Shown piece after piece: positions 28,220 to 37,114 of a stretch of DNA of 64,000 bases. Positions within the stretch are counted from its first letter, which is position 1. Each line of letters starts with the position of its first letter. Source of the stretch: Paenibacillus sp. NAIST15-1 (lineage in GTDB: Bacteria > Bacillota > Bacilli > Paenibacillales > Paenibacillaceae); assembly GCF_001894745.1 (NCBI RefSeq), contig NZ_BBYF01000006.1, forward strand, positions 186,001-250,000, read 5' to 3'. The notes under the pieces were generated by a model. That model worked only from the letters and a program-made list of their open reading frames with translations. It searched no databases and had not been told where the DNA came from. A program made the translations under genes and the position numbers.

Positions 28220-29749
28220 TTACAGTAAATCCTCCTGCTCCAACAGCTTATCAACCTTGCGCCGTCTGCGCTTCTCCTTCAAACGGTAGTCCCGCTCCTC
28301 TTTGCGAAGCGCCTTCGTTATGGACAGACACATCCCGAGCAGAATGACGGCAAATGGCAGGGCTGTAAGAATAGATGCGGTCTGCAATGCCTCCAAGCCG
28401 CCTCCGAGCAGCAGAACAACTGCGATAAGGGACTGGAATAAACCCCATGCAATTTTAATCAGCGCACTTGGATTCGGATTCCCGTTCGTCGACATCATCC
28501 CGAGCACGAAGGTTGCGGAATCTGCTGATGTAACGAAGAAGGTAATAATCAGCAGCGTCGCCAGAATGGCAATATAACTTCCAAACGGCAGAGCATCCAG
28601 TGTTACAAACAATGCTGACGTAATATCCGCCTTGACCGACTCTACGATTGGAAGTCCATCGAACATTTCCAGCTTCAGACCCGTAGCACCGAATACCGAG
28701 AACCAAATAAAGCTGAATCCACTTGGCAACAGCATCGTTCCTAGTACGAATTCCTTAATCGTTCTCCCCCTGGAGACACGCGCAATAAAGGAACCGACAA
28801 ATGGCGCCCATGCTATCCACCACGACCAATAGAACAAGGTCCAGCTTGCTACCCAGGAATCTTCTGTGAACGGCGTCAGCCGCAGACTCATCTGAATAAT
28901 ATTTTGCAAGTAACCGCCAAGCGTCGTAGTAAAGGAATCAAAAATAAAGGATGTTGGACCCAGCAGCAAAGTGAACAAGAGCAAGCCTAACGCAATAAGT
29001 AAATTTGTATTGCTGAGAATACGAATTCCCTTGTCCAGTCCCGACACTGCAGAAGCAAGGAACAACACCGTTACAATCGCAATAATGATGACCTGCACCG
29101 TTGCATTGCTCGGAATACCGAATGTGTGGGCAAGTCCACCATTAATTTGCATCGCACCGAGACCTAGTGATGTTGCTACCCCGAAGGCCGTTGCAATAAT
29201 CGCCAATATGTCGATTGTTTTACCAATTGGCCCCTTTACCCGATCGCCAAGCAATGGCTCAAAAGTCCAACTGATCAAGCCATTATGGCCTTTTCGGAAC
29301 GTAAAGTAGGCGATTCCCAGCGAGACAAGTGTATAAATGCCCCAAGGATGCAATCCCCAATGGAAGAAGGAATAGCGCAACGCTTCATTCGCAGCACCTG
29401 GCGTCATCCCTTTTAGCGTTGGCGGATTTATGTAATGGCTGATGGGTTCGGCCACCCCCCAGAATACGAGCCCGATCCCCATACCTGCACTGAACAGCAT
29501 GGCGAACCAAGAAATATTAGAGTATTCCGGATCGTCATCATCGTTGCCTAGTGTAATGTGTCCGAACTTGCCAAAAGCAAGATAAAGACAGAAGACTAAA
29601 ATGATTAGCGCCGTAATCAGGTAGAACCATCCAAACCGCTCTGTCGTAAATGACAAGGCTGCGCTAGATTGCGTGGATAGGCTCTCTGGGGACAGGAACC
29701 CCCAAATAACAAACGCTAATATAACTACTACTGATATACCAAATACCAT
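28220..29749 (-). CDS. BCCT family betaine/choline/carnitine transporter (OpuD-like)
   Basis: 509 residues, twelve membrane segments. FSAGMGIGLVFWGVAEPISHY is the Na+-binding glycine-rich helix of betaine transporters, and WTLFYWSWWIAWAPFVGSFIARVSRGRT is the tryptophan-rich BCCT signature. It imports glycine betaine or a similar osmolyte with Na+. The start is placed at ATG 29749, 7 bases after GGGAG; an ORF extension to 29830 runs over the terminator of the upstream gene and is rejected. The C-terminus is rich in Lys and Arg, as in osmosensing relatives. Confidence 0.93.
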   Translation of the reverse strand: MVFGISVVVILAFVIWGFLSPESLSTQSSAALSFTTERFGWFYLITALIILVFCLYLAFGKFGHITLGNDDDDPEYSNISWFAMLFSAGMGIGLVFWGVAEPISHYINPPTLKGMTPGAANEALRYSFFHWGLHPWGIYTLVSLGIAYFTFRKGHNGLISWTFEPLLGDRVKGPIGKTIDILAIIATAFGVATSLGLGAMQINGGLAHTFGIPSNATVQVIIIAIVTVLFLASAVSGLDKGIRILSNTNLLIALGLLLFTLLLGPTSFIFDSFTTTLGGYLQNIIQMSLRLTPFTEDSWVASWTLFYWSWWIAWAPFVGSFIARVSRGRTIKEFVLGTMLLPSGFSFIWFSVFGATGLKLEMFDGLPIVESVKADITSALFVTLDALPFGSYIAILATLLIITFFVTSADSATFVLGMMSTNGNPNPSALIKIAWGLFQSLIAVVLLLGGGLEALQTASILTALPFAVILLGMCLSITKALRKEERDYRLKEKRRRRKVDKLLEQEDLL

Positions 29750-29795
29750 AACCTCACTCCCAGATGCTAAGACTTGATGTCGGCGATGGAAGGGC

Positions 29796-29821
29796 AAAAA
29801 AATCCCAGACATAGTCCGGGA
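29796..29821 (-). terminator. Terminator between the 93-residue gene and the BCCT gene
   Basis: An 8-bp stem with one mismatch (29803-29810 with 29814-29821), followed on the minus strand by seven T residues. It lies within the false 5' extension of the BCCT frame and supports the later start. Confidence 0.85.
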
Positions 29822-29865
29822 CAAGAACAAACATCATGACGATAAAGACAATAAATTGCGTACAC

Positions 29866-30147
29866 CTATCCCTCAAAGGAATCCAGTTGGTCTGCACCAA
29901 TGGAATTCAACCGGGATTGCTCCGCTGCAAGCATTTCTTCAGCTAATTGGACCGGATGTGGATTATCGCTGTCTGCTGCCTGTTGTACGGCACGCTCAGC
30001 GTGTTGAAGAGATTGCTCCGCCTGATAGACGGATTGGTCCGAAGGATGTGACATTGCTTGAGATACAGCGTTGTGCGCTGTCTTGACTGCGTTCTGCGCT
30101 TGCGAAATCGGGTTTTGCGATTGCAAGCTTGAGTCATATTTGGACAT
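29866..30147 (-). CDS. Small Gln/Ala-rich helical protein, unknown function
   Basis: 93 residues starting at ATG 30147, 8 bases after GAAGGAGG. The sequence (QAQNAVKTAHNAVSQAMSHP; AEQSLQHAERAVQQA) has an alanine every three to four residues, typical of an amphipathic helical hairpin. No membrane segment or metal motif is visible. I do not recognise the family. It has its own terminator, which supports it being a real gene. Confidence 0.7.
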   Translation of the reverse strand: MSKYDSSLQSQNPISQAQNAVKTAHNAVSQAMSHPSDQSVYQAEQSLQHAERAVQQAADSDNPHPVQLAEEMLAAEQSRLNSIGADQLDSFEG

Positions 30148-30253
30148 GCTGCGAGCCTCCTTCGCCAGAGTATGGACTGTTTGTTCCCAACAGAGAGTTG
30201 TCTCCAACGTTAGGATATCGCTTCGCAGCTTTTTCTATGCGGTTAAAAACTTA

Positions 30254-30475
30254 CTATTTCACAAAAGGCTTCGCCTTCTCGATAGCTTCATCCTCCGTTG
30301 GTGCAGTAACATATCGCCCATTGATATAGATGAACACTCGCTTGGCACAATGCCCACAGTATGACTTACAGCCTATCTTGATATCCGATGCCGGATCCAG
30401 ATTTTTAACTTTCGGCAAAAAAGTTTTCATTTTGATATGCCGACATTTATCACAAATACGAATATCGTTCGCCAT
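30254..30475 (-). CDS. DUF1450 family protein
   Basis: 73 residues. The pattern CDKC near the start, then GCKSYCGHCAKRVFIYINGRYVTAPT, matches the DUF1450 (YuzB-like) family, whose four or five cysteines are arranged like those of thioredoxin-like [2Fe-2S] proteins. The first motif is CxxC rather than the more usual CxxN. Function of the family is not established. GGAGTGAAGAACA precedes ATG 30475. Confidence 0.75.
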   Translation of the reverse strand: MANDIRICDKCRHIKMKTFLPKVKNLDPASDIKIGCKSYCGHCAKRVFIYINGRYVTAPTEDEAIEKAKPFVK

Positions 30476-30600
30476 TGTTCTTCACTCCGCTTTACCCCAT
30501 TGTCTTGTTGTACTTTCGCAATGAAATTGTTGCGTTCGCCAACCTCTATGTCATTGTACGGGAACCTGGGGCGAGAAGCAACCTTTTGCGTCACATTCCG

Positions 30601-30879
30601 TCATTTTAGGTTCGGATCTTCATACTTTAGGGCACGTTTGGAAAACCAAGGCAGCAGAATCAAGGTGAGAATAATGTCATCAATCGGCATAAATGGAATC
30701 AAATCTACCGGAATCAACCAGTAGATAACAATTGCGCCTACAAATACTGCCTTCTCCCAAAAAGGAACACGCTTCGATGTCAGTAATCTTGGCACCGAAC
30801 TGAGAAGCAGCCACAGCCTCTGCCAAGATCGCTTAGGACGTGGTCGCCGTTGTGGACTGCGTGGAGTTGGATTCGCCAA
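30601..30879 (-). CDS. DUF1232 (YkvA-like) small membrane protein
   Basis: 92 residues. A basic, proline-rich N-terminus leads into two hydrophobic segments; the motif IVIYWLIPVDLIPFMPIDDIILT is the YkvA/DUF1232 signature (conserved Y-x-x-x-PxDLIP-x-x-DD). The role is unknown. The start appears to be TTG 30879, 10 bases after AGGAGG; no ATG lies near. Confidence 0.82.
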   Translation of the reverse strand: MANPTPRSPQRRPRPKRSWQRLWLLLSSVPRLLTSKRVPFWEKAVFVGAIVIYWLIPVDLIPFMPIDDIILTLILLPWFSKRALKYEDPNLK

Positions 30880-30978
30880 TGGTTACACACCTCCTGCTGT
30901 TAGTGTGCGTAGCGAATCAGAGATCATACAGCAGCAAGCAGCAATGCCCTTGCGTGTCCTTCATTATCGTTGCCTTCG

Positions 30979-32181
30979 CTATGGAAGCAGCGCTTCCTTC
31001 ATGATAGCGGCGACTTCCCGATACATTCCATCGAAGTCATCGAGCGGTAGTGGACTAATACCGTTGCCAACTTCAATCGTGAAACCAGGCTTCCTGTAGC
31101 GCTGTATGAACCAATCCTTATAGCCTGCATCGCTGCCTGACAACTTCACTGCCCGATATCCACTCGCCCTCTGGAATCGTTCTGCCCACGCTAAGGATTC
31201 ATCTGGTTCGAAATCACGATAGTTCCAATATATTTCCTGTCCTTGCGTATGGAAGGACAGAGCTAGTTCAAATGGAATCCGCTCGGATAATCCCGCCAGC
31301 GCAGCTGCTTCCGGCTCAGACAGCGGCCTAGTCCCACCATAGTTGAGAGGTGCTGGCGAATACACACCCCTTCGGGCTTGTTCTTCCTCCCAAAAGGCAG
31401 GGAACTGATCATTGAGATCAATCCCGCGAATATTGGCTTTCCAACGATGGAATCTGCGAGAGCCTTGATTCCATTCCATAATCGAATTGTAGAACGGGTG
31501 ATTCGGGGAGATTCCTTCTTGCACAAGCTCTACCCCATCAGGATTCGTCATCGGTACGATCCACAATGTCGTTCGCTCATACGCAGCAAGGGGATCCCAC
31601 CCGTTCCATGCCCCGCCACTGTCGTAGGCTCTTGCATAATCTTCGGCAAATTGCATCAATAGCGCCGATGTAATCCATTCATTCGCATGTACAGAACCAT
31701 TCGCATGTACGGGCACAGTACCGTTGCCGATTACAATTGCGGGAATCGGCTTCCCCAGCACACTCATTCCGATCTGCTCAACGCGGACGAAGGGATAACT
31801 GTTCTGCAAATGATGAATGTCTCGTACTAACTGACCATAACCGTATTCGGTGGTCTTCCTCTCCCATTCCCTACTCCACTCGAAAGGAATTAGCATCAAT
31901 TGCCCTTGTATGATTCTCCTCGGATCAATGGTTGGATTCGCTTCGGCGAGCCGCTGTGTCGATACTTGGAATCGCTGAGCGATATGATAGAACGTGTCTT
32001 TTGCCTGCACAACATACTTATTAAACGGAAGCTCCGGAATATCAATTACTTGTCCGGGAATTGCGTATCCCTCTAAGCGCAGCTGAGGGTTGGCGTTCAT
32101 CAACGCATGCAGTTGGATGCCGTAACGTGAACAAATACGAAGATAGGTATCCCCTTTTTGCACTAGATAAGGAACAGCCAC
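30979..32181 (-). CDS. LysM-M14 gamma-D-Glu-L-diamino acid endopeptidase (YqgT-like)
   Basis: 400 residues. Two LysM peptidoglycan-binding repeats (about residues 4-48 and 53-98) precede an M14 carboxypeptidase domain. Zinc ligands are visible in GSVHANEWIT (His, Glu) and LALSFHTQGQEIYW (His), and the catalytic Glu in GFTIEVGNG. The layout equals endopeptidase I of Lysinibacillus sphaericus and YqgT of B. subtilis, which cleave gamma-D-Glu-diaminopimelate bonds in cell-wall peptides. No signal peptide is present, as in YqgT. The start is GTG 32181 after GAGAGGAG. Confidence 0.9.
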   Translation of the reverse strand: MAVPYLVQKGDTYLRICSRYGIQLHALMNANPQLRLEGYAIPGQVIDIPELPFNKYVVQAKDTFYHIAQRFQVSTQRLAEANPTIDPRRIIQGQLMLIPFEWSREWERKTTEYGYGQLVRDIHHLQNSYPFVRVEQIGMSVLGKPIPAIVIGNGTVPVHANGSVHANEWITSALLMQFAEDYARAYDSGGAWNGWDPLAAYERTTLWIVPMTNPDGVELVQEGISPNHPFYNSIMEWNQGSRRFHRWKANIRGIDLNDQFPAFWEEEQARRGVYSPAPLNYGGTRPLSEPEAAALAGLSERIPFELALSFHTQGQEIYWNYRDFEPDESLAWAERFQRASGYRAVKLSGSDAGYKDWFIQRYRKPGFTIEVGNGISPLPLDDFDGMYREVAAIMKEALLP

Positions 32182-32284
32182 GATTGTCGCTCCTCTCCCA
32201 ATTCGTTATTGGTTGAGCATATGCGGCGGGATAGAGGTTCATAACTTCAAGGATGATCATCCCTAGGTCGTAACACAGAGAAGA

Positions 32285-32320
32285 CGTTCCTATCTGGCAG
32301 ACTATCTGCTCAAAGGAACG
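32285..32320 (-). terminator. Probable terminator of murI
   Basis: CGTTCCT pairs with AGGAACG, and an inner GCAGA/TCTGC stem extends the hairpin. The minus-strand tail is only moderately T-rich (TTCTCT). Confidence 0.5.
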
Positions 32321-32375
32321 CCCTCAAATATCATGATCATATATAAGTTCATGTTTCTCATTGAATGATTTTGGA

Positions 32376-33188
32376 TTACATGATTTTAGGAATTTGCCAA
32401 ATGACTGGAGTAGCCTGAATCTGCTCGCCAAGCCACTGGCGGGCGATATTCTGGAATATTTCCGGATCGCCGCTGCAGAAAAACTGATGAACCGGTACTG
32501 CTTCCGTATTCGCCAACTGGCTTTTGTCCTGCAAAATCGTACTGATCTCGCGAGCTGTCTCTTCCGCTGAGTTTATTAATTGTACCTTAGGCCCAATCGC
32601 ATCTTGGATAGAATCGGACAGGAATGGATAATGGGTGCAACCTAAAATGAGAGTATCAATAGGTACATTCTGCAACTGTTCGAGTGACTCGCGTACAACA
32701 TCAGAGGTCGATTCACTGTTTCTGAACATCCCCCTCTCAACAAGAGGAGCTAGACGAGGACAAGCTTGACTGACTACTTCAACATGAGGAGACAGCCGCT
32801 TCAATGCTTGTTCATATGCGCCACTGCGGATTGTGCCTTCTGTTCCGATAACACCGACATAGCCGCTATTGGTAGCGGACAGCGCCGCACGGGCACCTGG
32901 ATGAATGACTCCGATTACAGGAATGGACACGTATGCTCGAATATATTCCAATGCTACGGCTGTCGCTGTATTGCATGCAATTACGATCATTTTAGGCTGA
33001 AATTGAATAAGATAATCTACGATTTGACGGGTGAACAGCCTTACTTCCTCGGCAGTACGAGGACCATAAGGCGAACGGGCTGTATCACCGAAATAGATGA
33101 CTTTCTCCCGCGGCAGTTGACGCATCACTTCTTTGACAACTGTCAACCCACCGACACCCGAATCGAGCATGGCTATAGCTTGCTGCAC
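32376..33188 (-). CDS. murI: Glutamate racemase
   Basis: About 270 residues. IAMLDSGVGGLTVVKEVM is the N-terminal signature with the substrate-binding DSG; IVIACNTATAVALEY holds the first catalytic Cys and LILGCTHYPFLSDSI the second. It makes D-glutamate for peptidoglycan. GTG 33188 follows AAGGAAG by 10 bases; an ATG at 33236 would add 16 residues but lacks a ribosome site, so the start is uncertain. Confidence 0.94.
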   Translation of the reverse strand: MQQAIAMLDSGVGGLTVVKEVMRQLPREKVIYFGDTARSPYGPRTAEEVRLFTRQIVDYLIQFQPKMIVIACNTATAVALEYIRAYVSIPVIGVIHPGARAALSATNSGYVGVIGTEGTIRSGAYEQALKRLSPHVEVVSQACPRLAPLVERGMFRNSESTSDVVRESLEQLQNVPIDTLILGCTHYPFLSDSIQDAIGPKVQLINSAEETAREISTILQDKSQLANTEAVPVHQFFCSGDPEIFQNIARQWLGEQIQATPVIWQIPKIM

Positions 33189-33385
33189 GAATACACCGCT
33201 TCCTTCGTCTCTTGATTGACTGACCTTACTTACCATATGTATTCTTTAAATAAAACGTACCTCGATCTTATCAGTAAGAAGGACAAGGTTCAAGTCATCT
33301 AGTACTGGCAAAACACGGTGCGAAACTTTTTGCTTCCAAAAAACGTCATTAATAGGTGGAGACAAATCAGAAAGGGTTGAAAAAG

Positions 33386-34558
33386 ATGCAAACGGAGCGT
33401 TCTATCTCCAAACACAATAAGAATCGAGCGTTGCCTCCGCGCCACGCAATTCGGGCAAAACAGCGGACTAGCAATCCCAAGCAAGGGAAGCCGAGGAAGA
33501 AACGATCTGTATGGCGCATTCTGCGCATGGTTGCGGCTATCTTCATCCTAATTTGCTCCCTTGGCGCCGGATGGTTATTCCTGACCCCTTCCGGTACAGA
33601 TATGCGGTTCTTGATTGCCGATACACTAATCACGACGCAGCATCGACATTGGGCCAAGTATATTATTGGTCAGGCCGAATTAGACAAGCGTGTCCAAGAG
33701 TATTGGAAGAACTTCGAGCGAATGGGAGATGAGAAAGCCACGATTGATATCAAGAAGCCTTCCATTGCTGAACAAACCAAAAAACCACTCATCGAATATA
33801 AGGAAGTAAGTGGTACAGGCGCTACCGGTGCTTCGTTCAGTGGGTATCTGATGATAGTGAACGATCCATCCAAAATTCGAATTGGCGTTCCCGGCAAGGC
33901 CGGAAGAGGCGAGAAGGTCTCTAGCATGGTAAAACGTACTGGTGCCCTTGCAGGAGTCAATGGCGGTGGATTCGCTGATCCGAACTGGGAAGGCAATGGC
34001 TTCAAACCAATCGGAGTCGTCATCAACGACGGCAAGTTATATTACAACGGAGTAGGCAAGAAAAATACACAAATTGTAGGGATAGATAAGGATGGGAAAA
34101 TGGTCGCCGGCAACTTCTCGGTGAGCGAGCTGCTCGACATGGGGGTAAAAGAAGCAGTTACCTTCCAGCCTCGCATGATCGTGAACGGCAAGGGGCAAAT
34201 CCGCAATCATGCGGACGGTTGGGGAATTGCACCTCGGACGGTAATGGGGCAGCGTGAGGATGGAGCAATTTTATTCCTTGTTATTGATGGCCGCCAGCCT
34301 CATAGTATCGGGGCCGACTTATACGACTGCCAAAAAATTATGCTCGAGAATGGCGCAATCATCGCTGCTAACTTGGACGGAGGCTCGTCTACTGTACTTG
34401 TCGAGAAGGACGGCGTCATCAAAAATTCACCATCAAGCCAATATGGCGAACGTTACTTGCCTACTGCATTTTTAATTTTTGAACATCCTGAAGAAGCGAA
34501 CATCCCCAACATTTGGGAAGGGTTGAATCCGGGTGATATCGATCCATCCAAGTGGTAA
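33386..34558 (+). CDS. Membrane-anchored phosphodiester glycosidase (NAGPA) domain protein
   Basis: 390 residues. A very basic N-terminus (about 1-45) and one membrane segment (about 46-68) place the rest outside the cell. The C-terminal half is the NAGPA/phosphodiester glycosidase domain: GALAGVNGGGFADPNWEG, APRTVMGQREDGAILFLVIDGRQ and AANLDGGSSTVLVEKDG are conserved blocks. Bacterial members cleave N-acetylglucosaminyl or related phosphodiester bonds in exopolymers, such as wall teichoic acid decorations. Start 33386 follows GAAAGGG. A strong terminator follows. Confidence 0.88.
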   Translation: MQTERSISKHNKNRALPPRHAIRAKQRTSNPKQGKPRKKRSVWRILRMVAAIFILICSLGAGWLFLTPSGTDMRFLIADTLITTQHRHWAKYIIGQAELDKRVQEYWKNFERMGDEKATIDIKKPSIAEQTKKPLIEYKEVSGTGATGASFSGYLMIVNDPSKIRIGVPGKAGRGEKVSSMVKRTGALAGVNGGGFADPNWEGNGFKPIGVVINDGKLYYNGVGKKNTQIVGIDKDGKMVAGNFSVSELLDMGVKEAVTFQPRMIVNGKGQIRNHADGWGIAPRTVMGQREDGAILFLVIDGRQPHSIGADLYDCQKIMLENGAIIAANLDGGSSTVLVEKDGVIKNSPSSQYGERYLPTAFLIFEHPEEANIPNIWEGLNPGDIDPSKW

Positions 34559-34591
34559 TCAACGTAATTAGACGTATTTGAAAACACAATG

Positions 34592-34636
34592 ATCCCTACC
34601 ATCTCATTGCTTTCGCATAAAGTGGTAGGGATTTTT
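34592..34636 (+). terminator. Terminator after the NAGPA gene
   Basis: A perfect 10-bp stem (34592-34601 with 34623-34632) followed by five T residues. Confidence 0.88.
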
Positions 34637-34667
34637 AACAATAAACGCTGCTAATGTCTCCTTGCGG

Positions 34668-35075
34668 CTATTGTACTTCTTCCTTATTCTCCCCATCCTG
34701 CACGTTCACTTCCGCCTCTGCTTCCTCATTCCATTCCTCAGTCGGTTCTGCTGTCGGTTCTGCTGTCGGTTCTGCTGTTTGTTCAGCAGATAAGCTTGAA
34801 ATGGCCGCGATTTGCGCCTCTTCTGAATTCCGCTGTTTCCATGAGCTGAAGCCTTGCTTGAAGGATGCAACCTTGCCCTTGGCGGATGAAATCAACTCGT
34901 CTGTCTGCTCTCCAACCTGCCTTGCCCACTCCTGTGTCCGTTCACTGACCTGCTGTGCACCCTCTGCAATATCTTTGCGCAGCTCGCGACCGCTCTTCGG
35001 TGCGAACAGCAATGCCGATACCGATCCAATCACACTTCCGATTAATGCACCTATCCAAAACTTCTTATTGCTCAT
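34668..35075 (-). CDS. YtxH-domain protein
   Basis: 135 residues. One N-terminal membrane segment containing GALIGSVIGSVSALLFAPKSGRELRKDI is the YtxH signature (GxxxG helix, then APxSG). A helical region and an acidic tail follow. The tail holds three tandem TAEP units encoded by 12-bp repeats near 34740-34787. YtxH proteins are linked to general stress in Bacillus, with no defined activity. GAGGAGGAAGG precedes the start. It follows the DUF948 gene by 32 bases, probably one operon. Confidence 0.85.
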   Translation of the reverse strand: MSNKKFWIGALIGSVIGSVSALLFAPKSGRELRKDIAEGAQQVSERTQEWARQVGEQTDELISSAKGKVASFKQGFSSWKQRNSEEAQIAAISSLSAEQTAEPTAEPTAEPTEEWNEEAEAEVNVQDGENKEEVQ

Positions 35076-35107
35076 CTTTCCTTCCTCCTCATCACTCAGT
35101 TCCCGGT

Positions 35108-35548
35108 CTATTTCTCCGAGCTAGGAGATGTAGACGAGCTAGGAGAGCGCCCAGATAGCTTCCCTTGAATGGAGGCCCATATAGAGCATCCTAGCTCAAA
35201 TAGCTGGAGGATATCCGTCAATCGCTGCTTCCCTGCAGATTCCGTACCTTGCTGGCTAGCATGAGATATAATTCGCTCCAATGCATCATTTCCTCGTTGA
35301 ATGATATCCCGGGCACGCTGCAATTCATGTGTCCACTCCTTGACCGTTCCTACTGTCTGTTCTGTTTCCTTCAGCACATCCTCAGCACGACGCGTCAACA
35401 CTTGGAGCTGGTGAGCTAATTGCTTCCCTTCATCCAAACTAGCGTCTGCCTTCCCCAATGTGCGCATCCCACGGATAATCAGAACGATAGCAGCTATACA
35501 TACAGCACTCCAAGCAATAGCAGCCAACAAGATGCTCCATTCCGTCAT
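35108..35548 (-). CDS. DUF948 (YtxG-like) membrane protein
   Basis: 146 residues: one N-terminal membrane segment (about 5-25), a long coiled-coil region with VLTRRAEDVLKETEQTVG and a Ser-rich C-terminus. In Bacillota DUF948 genes commonly precede ytxH, as here. AAGGAGGGGAGACG lies before the ATG. It probably interacts with YtxH or the envelope; no enzyme motif is present. Confidence 0.8.
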   Translation of the reverse strand: MTEWSILLAAIAWSAVCIAAIVLIIRGMRTLGKADASLDEGKQLAHQLQVLTRRAEDVLKETEQTVGTVKEWTHELQRARDIIQRGNDALERIISHASQQGTESAGKQRLTDILQLFELGCSIWASIQGKLSGRSPSSSTSPSSEK

Positions 35549-35676
35549 CGTCTCCCCTCCTTAGCTGTGAAATCAACCGGGCGCATGCCCATGTCGTATT
35601 GACAGTATAAGGAAGTTGGGCTCGTATTGACACAACCATGCCTGTACTTTTTGGGTATGCCTGTCCTGTGCAGCAC

Positions 35677-35702
35677 AAAAAGACAGACCCCTGAGGGGTC
35701 TG
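35677..35702 (-). terminator. Terminator of the SufR-like regulator gene
   Basis: A perfect palindrome (CAGACCCC with GGGGTCTG around 3 bases) followed on the minus strand by TCTTTTTG. It lies about 65 bases after the stop codon. Confidence 0.85.
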
Positions 35703-35766
35703 CCTACATCTACCTAACATATGCAGGAATACGGCTGTGCAACGGTGTGCGCTGAACTCATTCCAT

Positions 35767-36414
35767 TTATTCCTGCTTGTCTGTTCGAGGACGAATCTTG
35801 TACGTACAGCGCTGACCCCGCTCAGCAAGGCATTCTGTCCGTTCTACATCACTATTCAGTAAATCCCGGAACAATGCTAGTTCACAAGCACACGGTTCTT
35901 TATATTGCTGAGCGACTTGTGCGATCGGACAATTGTACTCATGCAGGAGCCAGCTTCCATCGTCTGCTTGCTCCGTCTCTACCATATATCCATTTGAGTC
36001 TTGGATGTGACCAAGCGCTTCTAATCGTGCTTCAAAATTCTTGCCTTGGACAAGGGGTGTGTATTTTTCCAGCATCGACTGTTTTCTGCCTTCGAACAGA
36101 CGTTGGACACTATTCTCATCCTGCCAAGATTCCATTTCTTGAAGCAGATCTAATATAAGCTGATGATATTGCTTTGGAAATCGTTCGTCACCCGTATCAG
36201 ACAAGCGATACATTTGCAAGGGACGACCCATCTGCTGACGAACCATTTCGGTATCCAGCAAATGATCCTGCTGCATGGCATATAAGTGCCGTCTTACCCC
36301 CATCTCTGTCATCTCCAGCTGCTTGGCAAGCTGAGCAACAGACATAGCTCCATTTGTCTTGAGTAAGCCCATAATCTCTTCACGTGTGGATAATTTGCGT
36401 ACTGGTTGCTTCAT
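35767..36414 (-). CDS. SufR-like iron-sulfur HTH regulator
   Basis: 215 residues. The N-terminal winged helix (AQLAKQLEMTEMGVRRHLYAM) resembles SufR and related DeoR-like regulators. The C-terminal part has LHEYNCPIAQVAQQYKEPC, then C-E-L-ALFRDLL, and TECLAERGQRCTYKI. The cysteines have the order and surroundings of the SufR family, which binds a [4Fe-4S] cluster and represses iron-sulfur assembly genes. No suf operon is nearby. The start follows AAGGTGG. Confidence 0.82.
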   Translation of the reverse strand: MKQPVRKLSTREEIMGLLKTNGAMSVAQLAKQLEMTEMGVRRHLYAMQQDHLLDTEMVRQQMGRPLQMYRLSDTGDERFPKQYHQLILDLLQEMESWQDENSVQRLFEGRKQSMLEKYTPLVQGKNFEARLEALGHIQDSNGYMVETEQADDGSWLLHEYNCPIAQVAQQYKEPCACELALFRDLLNSDVERTECLAERGQRCTYKIRPRTDKQE

Positions 36415-36506
36415 GTAACCACCTTAACTTTGGTTGTCATCGTATCGTCATTGTATCGCATCACTCCCATACAGACAACAACCTTGCCTCAGATCCCATA
36501 CATGAA

Positions 36507-36935
36507 TTATTTCAGTGCCAGTTCTTTCGTTATGAAGTGGCGAACAGATTGAGCGAATTCTGGCAGCCATACAGGGAGGCTGGACAGCTGAGGATGTATC
36601 GCCCCTCTCTCCCAAGCGATATAATCTTGAACCAGCGCCCTGCGCAAGACAACAAGCTGAAGCAATGACGCATGAAGCTCAGGTGATACCGCTTGTTCCT
36701 GAGCAATAATCTCGACGATATCCTCATAGCTGCTCGCATCACGCATCAAGAATCCGTCAATAAGCAAGCTTCCGACATCGGTTATAATCTCGATCGCGAT
36801 GTGCAGCGCACGTTCCTGCGCGAACGAACTATGTAGACTTCCGTCCCATTTCGCTATAATCTGCTCTACTGTCTGTATGAGATTCGGTATAAAATCAAGA
36901 CGCTGCTCGATCTGCTCCATGTTCACGTAATACAT
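36507..36935 (-). CDS. HepT-like DUF86 protein (YutE family) without the catalytic His
   Basis: 142 residues, all helical. IEIITDVGSLLIDGFLMRDASSYEDIVEI is the DUF86/YutE block. In HepT toxins the catalytic motif is R-x4-H-x-Y; here the corresponding stretch reads RRALVQDYIAW, with Gln where His is expected. The Tyr remains. This suggests loss of nuclease activity or another role. No MntA-type nucleotidyltransferase antitoxin lies beside it. GGGAGGG precedes the start. Confidence 0.8.
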   Translation of the reverse strand: MYYVNMEQIEQRLDFIPNLIQTVEQIIAKWDGSLHSSFAQERALHIAIEIITDVGSLLIDGFLMRDASSYEDIVEIIAQEQAVSPELHASLLQLVVLRRALVQDYIAWERGAIHPQLSSLPVWLPEFAQSVRHFITKELALK

Positions 36936-37072
36936 TCGTTAGCCCTCCCTTGAGATGGTATTGCGTATAACGCGGAATGTCGACTTCTACTTCATCCCTC
37001 AAAGCCTAAGTCTTCCGTCCCATTACTACATTCGGCGTAGGTGATCAATCTCCTGTTCCTGCCTGCGGCATG

Positions 37073-37096
37073 AAAAAAAGGAGCTTGCCAGCCCCT
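37073..37096 (-). terminator. Terminator of the CuA cupredoxin gene
   Basis: A 7-bp stem with a 4-base loop (37079-37085 with 37090-37096), followed on the minus strand by seven T residues. It lies about 20 bases beyond the stop. Confidence 0.85.
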
Positions 37097-37114
37097 TCTC
37101 TCAACTGAAACGTA

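Noticed and set aside
29750-29830. N-terminal extension of the BCCT protein from TTG
   Set aside because: It runs through a clear terminator hairpin and lacks a ribosome site; ATG 29749 has one.
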